64,000 nucleotides of DNA from contig NZ_JAUTAY010000001.1 of the NCBI RefSeq assembly GCF_030818795.1, forward strand, positions 1,860,001-1,924,000, in the 5' to 3' direction. This stretch comes from Microbacterium sp. SORGH_AS_0862 (GTDB lineage: Bacteria > Actinomycetota > Actinomycetes > Actinomycetales > Microbacteriaceae). The translations under genes were made by a program, and so were the position numbers. The notes under the pieces are model-generated. The model did not search any database. It was not told the DNA's origin and was given only the letters and a program-made list of their open reading frames with translations. Positions within the stretch are counted from its first letter, which is position 1. Every line of letters begins with the position of its first letter. Below are positions 20,010 through 29,887 of the stretch, in pieces.

Positions 20010-20630
20010 GTGCCGACCTCTCGCCCGCTCACCCGACTCTTCGCCGCCCTCGCACTCGGATGCGGGGCCGCGCTGCTCGCATCGTGCGCCGCCGCTGCTC
20101 CGGCTCCAGCAGAACAGGAGCCGGACACGGGCAGCGGACCGTCGCCTGAGCCGGCTGCCGGAGGCTCACCGGCCGGCGGCGGCGAGTACACGGTGGCGGA
20201 TGTCGTCGCACGCTATCCCTCATGCGCCGCCGTCGGTGCGCTCGTCTCCGCACAGATCGAGGGGATGGAGATCATCGACGACGTCGTGGACAGCGAGTCG
20301 GTCGATTGCCTCTGGAAGTCGCCCACCAACGCCGATGTCATCGCGACCTTCGGTGTGACGGTCGACGCCAACATGGGCGCGGACGACGTTCCCACGAAGG
20401 AGATCATCGAGCTGTCCGGACTCGAGTACGTGCCGGATGCGGGACTCGAGGCTGCCGGCGGCATCGCGAACCTCGGCCGCGCGGTCGGAGACCTTCGAAG
20501 TCTGACGACGGTCACGAACGTGCCCGGCGTCTACGTGACGTTCACGCAGACGCTGCTGGGGGTCGATCCCGACTTCGGCGGTACCCCGGCCGTGGCCGCC
20601 GCGAAGCAGCTGCTCGGCATCGACGGCTGA
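20010..20630 (+). CDS. Putative lipoprotein of unknown function
   Basis: Protein of 206 residues with a lipoprotein signal ending LLASC (Cys26), a Pro/Glu/Gly-rich spacer to about 58, then a domain with two cysteines (YPSCAAV at about 68, VDCLWKS at about 96) that may pair outside the cell. The pattern of a short secreted domain with a conserved Cys pair resembles DUF3558-type actinobacterial lipoproteins, but I cannot assign it with certainty. The GTG start is supported by the leaderless box and by the signal peptide beginning directly. Confidence 0.82.
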   Translation: MPTSRPLTRLFAALALGCGAALLASCAAAAPAPAEQEPDTGSGPSPEPAAGGSPAGGGEYTVADVVARYPSCAAVGALVSAQIEGMEIIDDVVDSESVDCLWKSPTNADVIATFGVTVDANMGADDVPTKEIIELSGLEYVPDAGLEAAGGIANLGRAVGDLRSLTTVTNVPGVYVTFTQTLLGVDPDFGGTPAVAAAKQLLGIDG

Positions 20631-20648
20631 CCTCGCGGCGACCCTCGC

Positions 20649-20687
20649 CCTCTCGAGCGGTTCTACCCTCGAGAGGTGACCTCTCGA
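20649..20687. repeat. Inverted repeat around the promoter and start of the 45-aa gene
   Basis: CCTCTCGAG (20649-20657) and CTCGAGAGG (20668-20676) are exact inverse complements ten bases apart and bracket the TACCCT box. A further CCTCTCGA (20680-20687) lies just inside the gene. The arrangement could be an operator or an RNA hairpin masking the start. Confidence 0.5.
20664..20669 (+). promoter_or_regulatory. -10 box of leaderless zinc-ribbon gene
   Basis: TACCCT, six bases, then GTG at 20676. The exact match to the spacing rule is the main support for the small gene. Confidence 0.5.
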
Positions 20688-20813
20688 CAGCCCCCGTGGG
20701 TGTGCCCCACCTGCGGCGATGCGCTGCGGTTCGAGATTCTCGACGACGAGGCATTCCTCGTCGCGTGGTCGTGCCTGAACTGCGGCCTCGTCCGCGTCAC
20801 CGAACCCGCCTGA
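20676..20813 (+). CDS. Small zinc-ribbon protein (45 aa)
   Basis: A 45-residue reading frame starting with GTG. It contains WVCPTCGD and, about 22 residues later, WSCLNCGL, i.e. two CxxC knuckles that could form a zinc ribbon. It has a leaderless-type -10 box at the exact spacing used by other genes here and ends cleanly with TGA before the aldo-keto reductase gene. Function unknown; such short zinc ribbons may bind nucleic acid or act as protein adaptors. Confidence 0.65.
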   Translation: MTSRQPPWVCPTCGDALRFEILDDEAFLVAWSCLNCGLVRVTEPA

Positions 20814-20821
20814 GCCCTCCG

Positions 20822-20852
20822 CTCGTTGAGCGAGCGCAGCGAGACGAAACGC
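20822..20852. repeat. REP-like element, left copy
   Basis: Contains GCGCAGCGAGACGAAACGC (20834-20852), preceded by CTCGTTGAGCGA. It sits in the gap before the aldo-keto reductase stop. A near-identical sequence in opposite orientation is at 22582-22600. Confidence 0.6.
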
Positions 20853-20873
20853 ACCGCCGGCGCCCGCATCCGG

Positions 20874-21896
20874 TCAACCGGCCATCCGCTCCGACACGGG
20901 TCGCCGGCGAAGCGCAGCGTCGCCCACTTCCGGTCCGCGGTAGACCATGTCCATCGCGCCGACGCTCTCGCCGGGGGCGACGATGGCGTCGATGCGGTCG
21001 AGCACCTCGTCCGACAGAGCGATCTCCACGCCGGCGAGCGTGGATTCCAGCTGCTCCATCGTCCGCGGTCCGATGATCGCCGAGGTCACTCCCGGGTGGG
21101 CGAGAGTGAACGCCATCGCCAGGTGTGAGAGGGGGAGGCCGACCTCGTCCGCCAGCGCGACGAGCTGCTCGATCGTGGCCAGCCGGCGCTCGTCGCGGAA
21201 GTGCTGCATGCCGGTGCCGGCGCGGAAGTTGTCGTTGACCTGGCCCGCCCGGTACTTGCCGGACAGCGCGCCGCCGGCGAGCGGGCTGTAGACGAGTGTG
21301 CCCATTCCGTACCGCTGCGCGACGGGAAGGATCTCGCGCTCGATCTCCCTGTCGAGGATCGAGTAGTTCGGCTGCTCCGTGCGGAAGCGCTCGAAGCCGC
21401 GGCGGTCGGACACCCACTGCGCCTCGACGATCTCGGAGCCGCGCATCGACGAGGACCCGATCGCGCGGACCTTCCCCTGGCGGACCAGATCCGTCAGTGC
21501 GGAGAGGGTCTCCTCGATGTCCGTGTCGGGGTCGGGGCGGTGGAGCTGATAGAGGTCGATGTAGTCGGTGTCGAGGTTGCGGAGCGAGCGCTCGACCGCA
21601 TCCATGATCCAGCGACGGGACGCGCCTCGGTGGTTGATGTCGTCGTCGACCGGCCCGTAGAACTTGGTGGCGAGCACGACCTGGTCGCGGCGGCCGCGGA
21701 GCGCTTCGCCGACCACCTCTTCGGAGTCGCCGTAGCGGTCCGCCGTGTCGACGACGTTGATGCCGGCGTCGAGGGCGCGGTGGATGATCCGGATGCCCTC
21801 CTGCCGGTCCGGGTTGCCGTACGAGCCGAGCATCATGGCGCCGAGGGCGTAGGGGGTCACCTTGATGCCGGTGCGGCCGAGGGTGCGGTACTGCAT
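20874..21896 (-). CDS. Aldo/keto reductase
   Basis: NADPH-dependent (beta/alpha)8-barrel oxidoreductase of 340 residues. The catalytic tetrad is visible: Asp in VVDTADRYGDSE (with Tyr four residues on), Lys in VLATKFYG and His in LYQLHRPDPDTD. SAIIGPRTMEQLE near residue 280 is the family's cofactor-binding signature. Substrate unknown. It is divergent from a TetR-family gene; the shared 94-base intergenic region holds two palindromic operators, so the reductase is probably repressed by that regulator until an inducing ligand appears. Confidence 0.92.
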   Translation of the reverse strand: MQYRTLGRTGIKVTPYALGAMMLGSYGNPDRQEGIRIIHRALDAGINVVDTADRYGDSEEVVGEALRGRRDQVVLATKFYGPVDDDINHRGASRRWIMDAVERSLRNLDTDYIDLYQLHRPDPDTDIEETLSALTDLVRQGKVRAIGSSSMRGSEIVEAQWVSDRRGFERFRTEQPNYSILDREIEREILPVAQRYGMGTLVYSPLAGGALSGKYRAGQVNDNFRAGTGMQHFRDERRLATIEQLVALADEVGLPLSHLAMAFTLAHPGVTSAIIGPRTMEQLESTLAGVEIALSDEVLDRIDAIVAPGESVGAMDMVYRGPEVGDAALRRRPVSERMAG

Positions 21897-21922
21897 GAGT
21901 TCCTCCGCTAGTCTGCGGAATA

Positions 21923-21937
21923 CGGAACAGCGTTCCG
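21923..21937. promoter_or_regulatory. TetR-type operator 1
   Basis: CGGAACAGCGTTCCG, a 15-base inverted repeat with six-base arms and a three-base centre, 27 bases upstream of the reductase start. It shares TACGGAACA with operator 2. Confidence 0.65.
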
Positions 21938-21951
21938 CTCTCGCTCACAAT

Positions 21952-21968
21952 ACGGAACACTGTTCCGT
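21952..21968. promoter_or_regulatory. TetR-type operator 2
   Basis: ACGGAACACTGTTCCGT, a 17-base inverted repeat with seven-base arms and a three-base centre. Its centre is 30 bases from that of operator 1, about three helical turns, placing two repressor dimers on the same DNA face. Confidence 0.65.
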
Positions 21969-21990
21969 TTGGCAAGGAGGTCTCGCCGAC

Positions 21991-22566
21991 GTGTCCGTGG
22001 AACCGGCTGCCGCAGCGCCTCGTCGCCCCCGTGCGGATGCGGCCCACAACTCCGCCGCGCTCCTCGCTGCCGCGCGGGTCGTGTTCGCCCGCTCGGGCGT
22101 CGATGCTCCTGCGCGCGAGATCGCCGCGGAGGCCGGCGTGGGCGTCGGCACGCTCTACCGGCACTTCCCTCACCGCGCAGCACTCGTCGCCGCGGTGTTC
22201 ACGACGGAGATCGACGCCACGGCCGCCGCTGCTGCGGAACTGCTCGACGAGCTGCCCCCGGGCGAGGCGCTTGATCAATGGGTCGAGCGATTCACCCGGT
22301 TCGTGGCCACGAAGCAGGGCCTCTCGGCGGCGCTGCAATCCGGAGATCCGGCGTTCGAGTCACTGCCGGCCCACTTCGTCGCGAAGCTGGGGCCGGCCAT
22401 CCGCATGCTCCTGGATGCGGCAGCGGATGCGGGCGAGGTGCGGCCGGGCGTCGATCCGATCCAGCTGCTGCAGGCGATCGGCGACCTCAGCCACCGCGCG
22501 CCGTCGGCGGACGGTTCGCCGAACGCGATGGTCCGCCTCCTGCTCGACGGGCTCCGGCTGCACTAG
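21991..22566 (+). CDS. TetR/AcrR-family transcriptional regulator
   Basis: Repressor of 191 residues. The N-terminal helix-turn-helix (about 17-60) reads AALLAAARVVFARSGVDAPAREIAAEAGVGVGTLYRHFPHRAALV, with GVGTLYRHF as the recognition-helix signature. The C-terminal domain (about 75-190) is the ligand and dimerisation part. The GTG at 21991 is chosen because AAGGAGG lies ten bases upstream and the preceding in-frame codons cross the operators. It is divergent from the aldo/keto reductase gene and likely controls both promoters. Confidence 0.9.
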   Translation: MSVEPAAAAPRRPRADAAHNSAALLAAARVVFARSGVDAPAREIAAEAGVGVGTLYRHFPHRAALVAAVFTTEIDATAAAAAELLDELPPGEALDQWVERFTRFVATKQGLSAALQSGDPAFESLPAHFVAKLGPAIRMLLDAAADAGEVRPGVDPIQLLQAIGDLSHRAPSADGSPNAMVRLLLDGLRLH

Positions 22567-22581
22567 GGGCCAGGGCTATTC

Positions 22582-22600
22582 GCGTTTCGTCTCGCTACGC
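22582..22600. repeat. REP-like element, right copy (inverted)
   Basis: GCGTTTCGTCTCGCTACGC; its inverse complement differs from positions 20834-20852 by one base. Together the two copies bracket the aldo/keto reductase-TetR pair in opposite orientation. Confidence 0.6.
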
Positions 22601-22635
22601 CGGCGCGCCCTACGCGGCGCAGCGGAGCCCGGTCA

Positions 22636-23280
22636 TCACTGGTCGTCCGCATCAGAGCGTGCGCGAGCGTGCGCGATGGCCTTTGCGAGCACCGCATCAT
22701 CATGGCGGACGTCGAATCGCTCACAGAACATGCTCAGTCGGGTCATTCCTTCGTCAATGTCTCCGACAGCAATCTGCAAGAGTCCTCGGGCGAGATCCGT
22801 CTGGACGTAGTTGTGCGTCCCGAATCTCCGGAAGGTCATGGCAGCTCGGACTCTCATGAGCTCGAGCAGGTCCGCGATGGTGACCACGCCGGAGAAATCC
22901 TGAGAGGCCTTCGTCCAGGCGTCCCGTGCGACGGCGGCGACGCGTCGTGCGGAGTCGGTTGCGGCGAGAGAGCACCATCGCGGGACGATGCCGGCATCAT
23001 CGATCGGATCGAGGGGGACATCGAAGTCGGCACTCCTGGCAGTTCTCTTCCACGAGAAGCGGCCGCGGCGGAACTTGGGAACGAAGTCGACGCCGAACCC
23101 CCACGTCGCGGAGTACTGCGCTCCCTTCATTGCCTGAAACTCAAGGATGCGTCTGATGCCGCTGTGTGGTTCGCTCACCCAACGTCGGTCAGATGTCCGC
23201 TCGAATCCATCTGGCGCTGCTTGGCGAAGGGCCTCCAGGGTGGATGCCGGCAGACCATAGGCCGGGATATCTCTCCTCAC
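22636..23280 (-). CDS. DUF4304-like protein of unknown function
   Basis: Soluble protein of 214 residues. IRRILEFQAMKGAQYSATWGFGVDFVP (about residues 42-68) and WKRTARSADFDVPLDPID (about 77-94) recall the core of DUF4304 proteins, where an EFQ motif precedes the WGF strand; the assignment is from memory and moderate. Function of that family is not known. It has fewer G/C-ending codons than its neighbours and lies between a TetR gene and the tRNA cluster, suggesting acquisition. The GTG at 23280 has a TATCTT box eight bases upstream. Confidence 0.7.
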   Translation of the reverse strand: MRRDIPAYGLPASTLEALRQAAPDGFERTSDRRWVSEPHSGIRRILEFQAMKGAQYSATWGFGVDFVPKFRRGRFSWKRTARSADFDVPLDPIDDAGIVPRWCSLAATDSARRVAAVARDAWTKASQDFSGVVTIADLLELMRVRAAMTFRRFGTHNYVQTDLARGLLQIAVGDIDEGMTRLSMFCERFDVRHDDAVLAKAIAHARARSDADDQ

Positions 23281-23404
23281 GGTCGCCCAAGATACTTCGG
23301 TCGGGTCTCATCGCGCGCGATCTTCACAGCCACACCCATCGAACGTGCGTCGCTCGCTCAACGAACGGGGAGCGGCGATGCGCCGACGAGCACAGGGAAA
23401 AGCA

Positions 23405-23438
23405 AAACCCCCGCCATGTAGAAGCTAGGCGAGGGTTT
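23405..23438 (-). terminator. Terminator after the tRNA cluster
   Basis: AAACCC (23405-23410) pairs with GGGTTT (23433-23438), with CGCC/GGCG continuing the stem after one mismatch. On the minus strand the hairpin is followed by TTTTGCTTTT, a U-tract, placing it just downstream of tRNA-Phe. Confidence 0.65.
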
Positions 23439-23465
23439 CTGGGACCGTTGTAATGACGGTCCTTG

Positions 23466-23538
23466 TGGCTCCGACGGGCGTCGATCCCGTGACCTCACGA
23501 TTTTCAGTCGTGCGCTCTACCAACTGAGCTACAGAGCC
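23466..23538 (-). tRNA. tRNA-Phe (GAA)
   Basis: A 73-base cloverleaf on the minus strand. The acceptor stem GGCTCTG pairs with CGGAGCC, the D-arm has the usual GTAGCTCAGTTGG, the anticodon loop is CTGAAAA with GAA, and the T-arm contains GGGATCGACGCCC. Discriminator A; CCA is not encoded. Confidence 0.95.
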
Positions 23539-23589
23539 CCGCGGCATCCGTATCGCGCGAGGCGACGCGATGCCGCGTCCTAAACGAAA

Positions 23590-23607
23590 GGCCCTTCGAG
23601 AAGGGCC
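23590..23607 (-). terminator. Hairpin between tRNA-Asp and tRNA-Phe
   Basis: GGCCCTT and AAGGGCC form a seven-base stem with a four-base loop. On the minus strand it is followed by TTTCGTTT. It lies just downstream of tRNA-Asp and may end or process that transcript. Confidence 0.5.
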
Positions 23608-23619
23608 CGTCGCTCAGAG

Positions 23620-23693
23620 CGACCCTGACGGGACTTGAACCCGCGACCTCCGCCGTGACAGGGCGGCACGCTAACCAACTGCGCTACAGGGCC
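23620..23693 (-). tRNA. tRNA-Asp (GTC)
   Basis: A 74-base cloverleaf on the minus strand. Acceptor GGCCCTG pairs with CAGGGTC (one G-U pair), the anticodon arm CGCCCTGTCACGGCG carries GTC, and the T-loop GGGTTCAAGTCCC is canonical. Discriminator G; CCA not encoded. Confidence 0.95.
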
Positions 23694-23720
23694 ATGCTTG
23701 TTCAATTGTATTCGGTTGTG

Positions 23721-23793
23721 TGACCCCAACGGGATTCGAACCCGTGCTACCGCCGTGAAAGGGCGGCGTCCTAGGCCGCTAAACGATGGGGCC
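23721..23793 (-). tRNA. tRNA-Glu (TTC)
   Basis: A 73-base cloverleaf on the minus strand. Acceptor GGCCCCA pairs with TGGGGTC, the anticodon loop CTTTCAC carries TTC, and the T-loop GGGTTCGAATCCC is canonical. It is the first of the three tRNAs in transcription order. Confidence 0.95.
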
Positions 23794-24017
23794 GGATGAA
23801 CCCTTCGGGCTCACGCTTACCGAAGAGCAAGCATAGGCGAGGTTCCGGCAAATGCGAAATCGGGTCCGAACGCCCGCGCGCGTCGCTGCCCGGCGGGCCG
23901 TCGATGAGGGGAGAGGATGGCGCGGGACCGCCCGCATCCTGCGCTCGAAGAACCCGTTGCGGATGTGACTGATGTTGTTAGTGTTGTCGGTGTTGCGCCG
24001 GTGAATGAGGGGCTGTT

Positions 24018-25394
24018 GTGTCTGCCGAAGATCTGTCCGGAGCGGAAGAGGACTGCGGTTGCGGCCCCACCGCCCAAGAGAAGCGCGCCCTCTGGCCCAC
24101 GGTGACCCGCCGCGTCGCGCTGGGTGCCGGCGCACTCGGGGTCGTCGGACTCGCCGCGCTGGCCGGCCCGCTCCAGCCCCGCGCGCTCGCGATCGAGGGC
24201 TACCCCTCGTGGGACGACGTTCAGAACGCGAAGAACAACGAAGCGGCGAAGAACGCCGAGATCCAGCGCATCGAGACGTTGATCGCGCAGCTGCAGGCCG
24301 ATGTCGCGGCGAAGCAGGCGATCGCCGACCAGAAGTCGCAGGAGTACTTCACCGCGCAGCAGGCATACTTCGACGCCGCTGCGCGCGCCGACAACCTGCA
24401 GTCGCAGGCCGACGCGCAAGCCGCCGCCGCGACGGAGGCGGCGAACAAAGCGGGGCGCGTCGCCAGCCAGCTCTACAAGGCCGGCGGCGACGACACATCG
24501 CTGCAGCTCTTCTTCGCGGGCTCCGCTGCCGGTGCCGATGACCTGCTCGCCCGCCTCGGCACGATGGACAAGCTCCTCGAGCGCAACCAGGACGTCTACG
24601 CGGCCGCCGTCTCGGCCAGGAACGCCGCCCAGTCGCTGACCGCGCAGGCCACCACCGCTCGTGACGAGCGCGACAAGCTGCAGAAGGCGGCCGAGCAGGC
24701 CATGCAGGAGGCGCAGGCCGCGGCGGATGCCGCGCAGGCCGCCCTCGACGCGCAGAACCAGAACCTCGGCACCCTGCAGGCCCAGCTGGCCGCACTCAAG
24801 GACACGACCGCGAAGACCGTCGCCGACTACCAGGCCGGTGTGGCCGAGCAGAAGCGTCGCGACGAAGCGGCCCGTCAGGCCGCCGCGGAAGCAGCGCGCC
24901 GCGCCGCAGAAGAGGCGGCGAAGAACAACCCCGGCGGTGGCGGTGGCGGCGGCGGGGGAGGCGGCGGTGGCGGCGGCTCAGGCTGGGTGCGGCCCGCCGG
25001 CGGCAGCATCACCTCCGAGTACGGCCAGCGCTACGCCCAGTGCGGTCCGAGCTACTGCGCGAGCAGCTTCCACTACGGCACCGATTTCGGCGCGGGATGC
25101 TGGGGCAACATCTACGCGGCGTCCTCCGGGACGGTGACCTTCGCCGGCGGCAACGGCGGCTACGGCAACTACATCCGCATCGACCACGGCGGCGGCTACG
25201 GCACCGGCTACGCCCACATCTCCAACGGCGGCATCTACGTGTCGCGCGGCCAGTGGGTCAACGCGGGCGACGTCATCGCCGGCGTCGGCAACACCGGCAA
25301 CTCCTTCGGCTGCCACCTCCACTTCGAGGTCTACACCCCGAGCGGAACCGTCAACCCCCGGCCGTTCATGGCGGCGCGCGGCGTCGGCTTCTGA
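24018..25394 (+). CDS. Secreted M23 peptidase with coiled-coil (murein hydrolase)
   Basis: Protein of 458 residues. The N-terminus has a twin-arginine signal candidate, TRRVALGAGALGVVGL (about 30-45). An alanine/glutamine-rich coiled coil follows (about 65-295), then a run of 15 glycines, then the LytM/M23 metallopeptidase domain with zinc ligands in HYGTDFGAGC and HLHFEVYTP. The layout matches NlpC/EnvC/RipA-like cell-wall hydrolases or activators that act at septation. Cysteine pairs in the catalytic domain (CGPSYC and others) suggest disulfides. The GTG start is preceded by GAGG. The leader has three 9-base near-repeats (GTTGTTAGT, GTTGTCGGT, GTTGCGCCG). Confidence 0.9.
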   Translation: MSAEDLSGAEEDCGCGPTAQEKRALWPTVTRRVALGAGALGVVGLAALAGPLQPRALAIEGYPSWDDVQNAKNNEAAKNAEIQRIETLIAQLQADVAAKQAIADQKSQEYFTAQQAYFDAAARADNLQSQADAQAAAATEAANKAGRVASQLYKAGGDDTSLQLFFAGSAAGADDLLARLGTMDKLLERNQDVYAAAVSARNAAQSLTAQATTARDERDKLQKAAEQAMQEAQAAADAAQAALDAQNQNLGTLQAQLAALKDTTAKTVADYQAGVAEQKRRDEAARQAAAEAARRAAEEAAKNNPGGGGGGGGGGGGGGGSGWVRPAGGSITSEYGQRYAQCGPSYCASSFHYGTDFGAGCWGNIYAASSGTVTFAGGNGGYGNYIRIDHGGGYGTGYAHISNGGIYVSRGQWVNAGDVIAGVGNTGNSFGCHLHFEVYTPSGTVNPRPFMAARGVGF

Positions 25395-25410
25395 GCCCGA
25401 CACCCAGACA

Positions 25411-25450
25411 GAAGAGAGCGGATGCGGCCGGTGCCGCATCCGCTCTCTTC
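25411..25450. terminator. Bidirectional terminator hairpin
   Basis: An 18-base perfect stem, GAAGAGAGCGGATGCGGC with its inverse complement, and a four-base loop. It lies between the convergent peptidase and pyrophosphatase genes. No long U-tract follows on either side. Confidence 0.8.
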
Positions 25451-25462
25451 GTCTGAGAGGTC

Positions 25463-25996
25463 TCAGAGCGAGTTCGGGGCCTGGCCCTCACCCTGCGTCT
25501 TGGTCTGACCCTCGTGCTCCTCGAAGCGTGTGAAGGCCTCCGCCACGAGACGCTCGGCCTCCGCGGCGTTCGCCCACTCGTCCACCTTGACCCACTTGTT
25601 GGGCTCGAGGTCCTTGTAGTGCTCGAAGAAGTGGCCGATCTCGCCCTTGGTCCACTCGTCGATGTCGTCGACGTCCTGGATGTGGGCCCAGCGCGGGTCC
25701 TTCGCCAGCACGGCGACGACCTTGTCGTCACCGCCGGCCTCGTCGCTCATCTTCAGCACGGCGACGGGGCGCACCTTCGCGAGCACGCCGGGGTAGATGT
25801 CACGGTCGAGCAGCACGAGCACGTCGAGCGGGTCGCCGTCCTCGCCGAGGGTGTTCTCGAAGAAGCCGTAGTTGCTGGGGTAGCCCATGGGCGTGAACAG
25901 AACGCGGTCCAGGAAGACCCGGCCCGTGCCGTGGTCGACCTCGTACTTCACGCGGCTGCCGCGCGGGATCTCGATGACGGCGTCGTATGCGCCCAT
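25463..25996 (-). CDS. ppa: Inorganic pyrophosphatase (family I)
   Basis: Hydrolyses pyrophosphate released by biosynthetic reactions. The 177-residue protein has YDAVIEIPRGSRVKYEVD (about 4-21), YPSNYGFFENTLGEDGDPLDVLVL with the metal-binding aspartates DGDPLD, and DPRWAHIQDVDDID, all conserved in soluble family I enzymes. The ATG at 25996 follows AAGGAG; the long open frame upstream is antisense to tilS. Monocistronic, ending at the shared hairpin. Confidence 0.95.
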   Translation of the reverse strand: MGAYDAVIEIPRGSRVKYEVDHGTGRVFLDRVLFTPMGYPSNYGFFENTLGEDGDPLDVLVLLDRDIYPGVLAKVRPVAVLKMSDEAGGDDKVVAVLAKDPRWAHIQDVDDIDEWTKGEIGHFFEHYKDLEPNKWVKVDEWANAAEAERLVAEAFTRFEEHEGQTKTQGEGQAPNSL

Positions 25997-26140
25997 TCCT
26001 GTGCTCCTTCGGAAGTTCAGCGGATTCGCCAGACAGCCTAGTCGGCCCGTCTCGGCGGTTCCGCGGGCAGGACTCAGCCAGAACCGGACCGAAGAGGGCC
26101 CGGACACTGCTCGCGGCTGAGCGCTCGCCGCCCCCGCCAG

Positions 26141-26146
26141 TAGCGT
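26141..26146 (+). promoter_or_regulatory. -10 box of leaderless tilS promoter
   Basis: TAGCGT, six bases, then the ATG at 26153. Confidence 0.5.
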
Positions 26147-26152
26147 GGTGGC

Positions 26153-27145
26153 ATGCGACCCGGACTCGATCACGCCACCGCCGCGGTGCGCCGCGCCGTC
26201 CGCGCGGTGCTCGAACCCCGGCGCGGACAGGCCGTCGTCGTCGGACTCTCGGGCGGGGCCGACTCCCTCGCCCTCACGGCGGCCGTCGCCTTCGAAGCCG
26301 CCGCCCTCGACGTACGGGCGATCGCGGTGACGGTCGATCACGGGCTCCAGGACGGATCGGATGCGGTCGCCGCACGCGCAGCCGCTCTCGCCCGCGGGCT
26401 CGGTCTCGCCGCCGAGGTCGTGCGGGTCGAGGTGTCGGCCGAGGGGGAGGGGCCGGAGGCCGCCGCCCGCAAGGCCCGTCGCGCGGCGCTCGCGGCGGCC
26501 GCGTCGCGACGCGACGCATCCGCGGTGCTGCTCGCCCACACCCTCGACGACCAGGCCGAGACCGTGCTGCTCGGGCTCGCCCGGGGCTCGGGGGCGACGA
26601 GCCTCGGCGGGATGGCGCCGGAGCGTCGGGACGACGTCGGCCTCACGTGGCTCCGGCCGCTCCTGGGCATCTCGCGCGCCACGACCCTCGCCGCCTGCGC
26701 CGCGGCCGGACTGGAGTCGTGGCACGACCCGCACAACGACGATCCGGCGTTCGCCCGCGTCCGCGTGCGTCAGCGGGTGCTGCCGGTGCTCGAGCGCGAG
26801 CTGGGCCCCGGCATCGCCGACGCCCTCGCGCGTACCGCCGAGCAGCTGCGAGAGGATGCGGCGGCCTTCGCCGAGATGATCGACGAGACCATCGAGGACA
26901 TCGTCGAGCCCGCCGAGGCAGGGATCGCCGTCTCGGTCGCAGCCCTCGCCGCCAACCCTTCGGCGCTGCGCACCCGCATCCTCCGCCATGTCGTGGCCAG
27001 CGAGTTCCACGTCTCGCTCACGCACCGCCAGACGCAGGAGGTGGAGCGGCTGGTCACCGACTGGCGCGGCCAAGGCCCCATCGACCTCCCCGGCTGCCGC
27101 GCGGCCCGGGTGGGCGGGCGGATCGTGTTCAGCGCCTCGATCTGA
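26153..27145 (+). CDS. tilS: tRNA(Ile)-lysidine synthase
   Basis: ATP-dependent enzyme that attaches lysine to C34 of the CAU-anticodon isoleucine tRNA, so that it reads AUA. The 330-residue protein has the PP-loop VVVGLSGGADSLALT (about 29-43), VDHGLQDGSD (about 62), and AHTLDDQAETVLLGLARGSG (about 126-145), all TilS signatures. It is short compared with E. coli TilS and lacks the long C-terminal domain, as usual in actinobacteria. It precedes hpt and ftsH, the classic gene order. Confidence 0.93.
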   Translation: MRPGLDHATAAVRRAVRAVLEPRRGQAVVVGLSGGADSLALTAAVAFEAAALDVRAIAVTVDHGLQDGSDAVAARAAALARGLGLAAEVVRVEVSAEGEGPEAAARKARRAALAAAASRRDASAVLLAHTLDDQAETVLLGLARGSGATSLGGMAPERRDDVGLTWLRPLLGISRATTLAACAAAGLESWHDPHNDDPAFARVRVRQRVLPVLERELGPGIADALARTAEQLREDAAAFAEMIDETIEDIVEPAEAGIAVSVAALAANPSALRTRILRHVVASEFHVSLTHRQTQEVERLVTDWRGQGPIDLPGCRAARVGGRIVFSASI

Positions 27146-27182
27146 CCCGGCCGGCGCACAGGGCGCCGCCGAAGCGGGCACC

Positions 27183-27188
27183 TAGAAT
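27183..27188 (+). promoter_or_regulatory. -10 box of leaderless hpt promoter
   Basis: TAGAAT, six bases, then the ATG at 27195. It allows transcription of hpt independent of tilS. Confidence 0.55.
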
Positions 27189-27194
27189 CGATCT

Positions 27195-27746
<552 letters not shown>

Positions 27747-27872
27747 TCGCGGGGGCCGCGCGCCCTGTACGCCGTGGGCGAATGCACAGACCCGGCATAG
27801 AGAGCCCGCGCTACCCTGAAACGACCGTCGGGAGGCGGTACGTCGACGAAAGGGCCGGGGTCTCCCCGCGAA

Positions 27873-29880
<2,008 letters not shown>

Positions 29881-29887
29881 GGCCGTC

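Noticed and set aside
23800..24017. Riboswitch upstream of the M23 peptidase gene
   Set aside because: Cell-wall hydrolase genes in this phylum can carry a ydaO (c-di-AMP) element, but no matching conserved motifs or pairing could be found; only short GTTGT repeats are seen.
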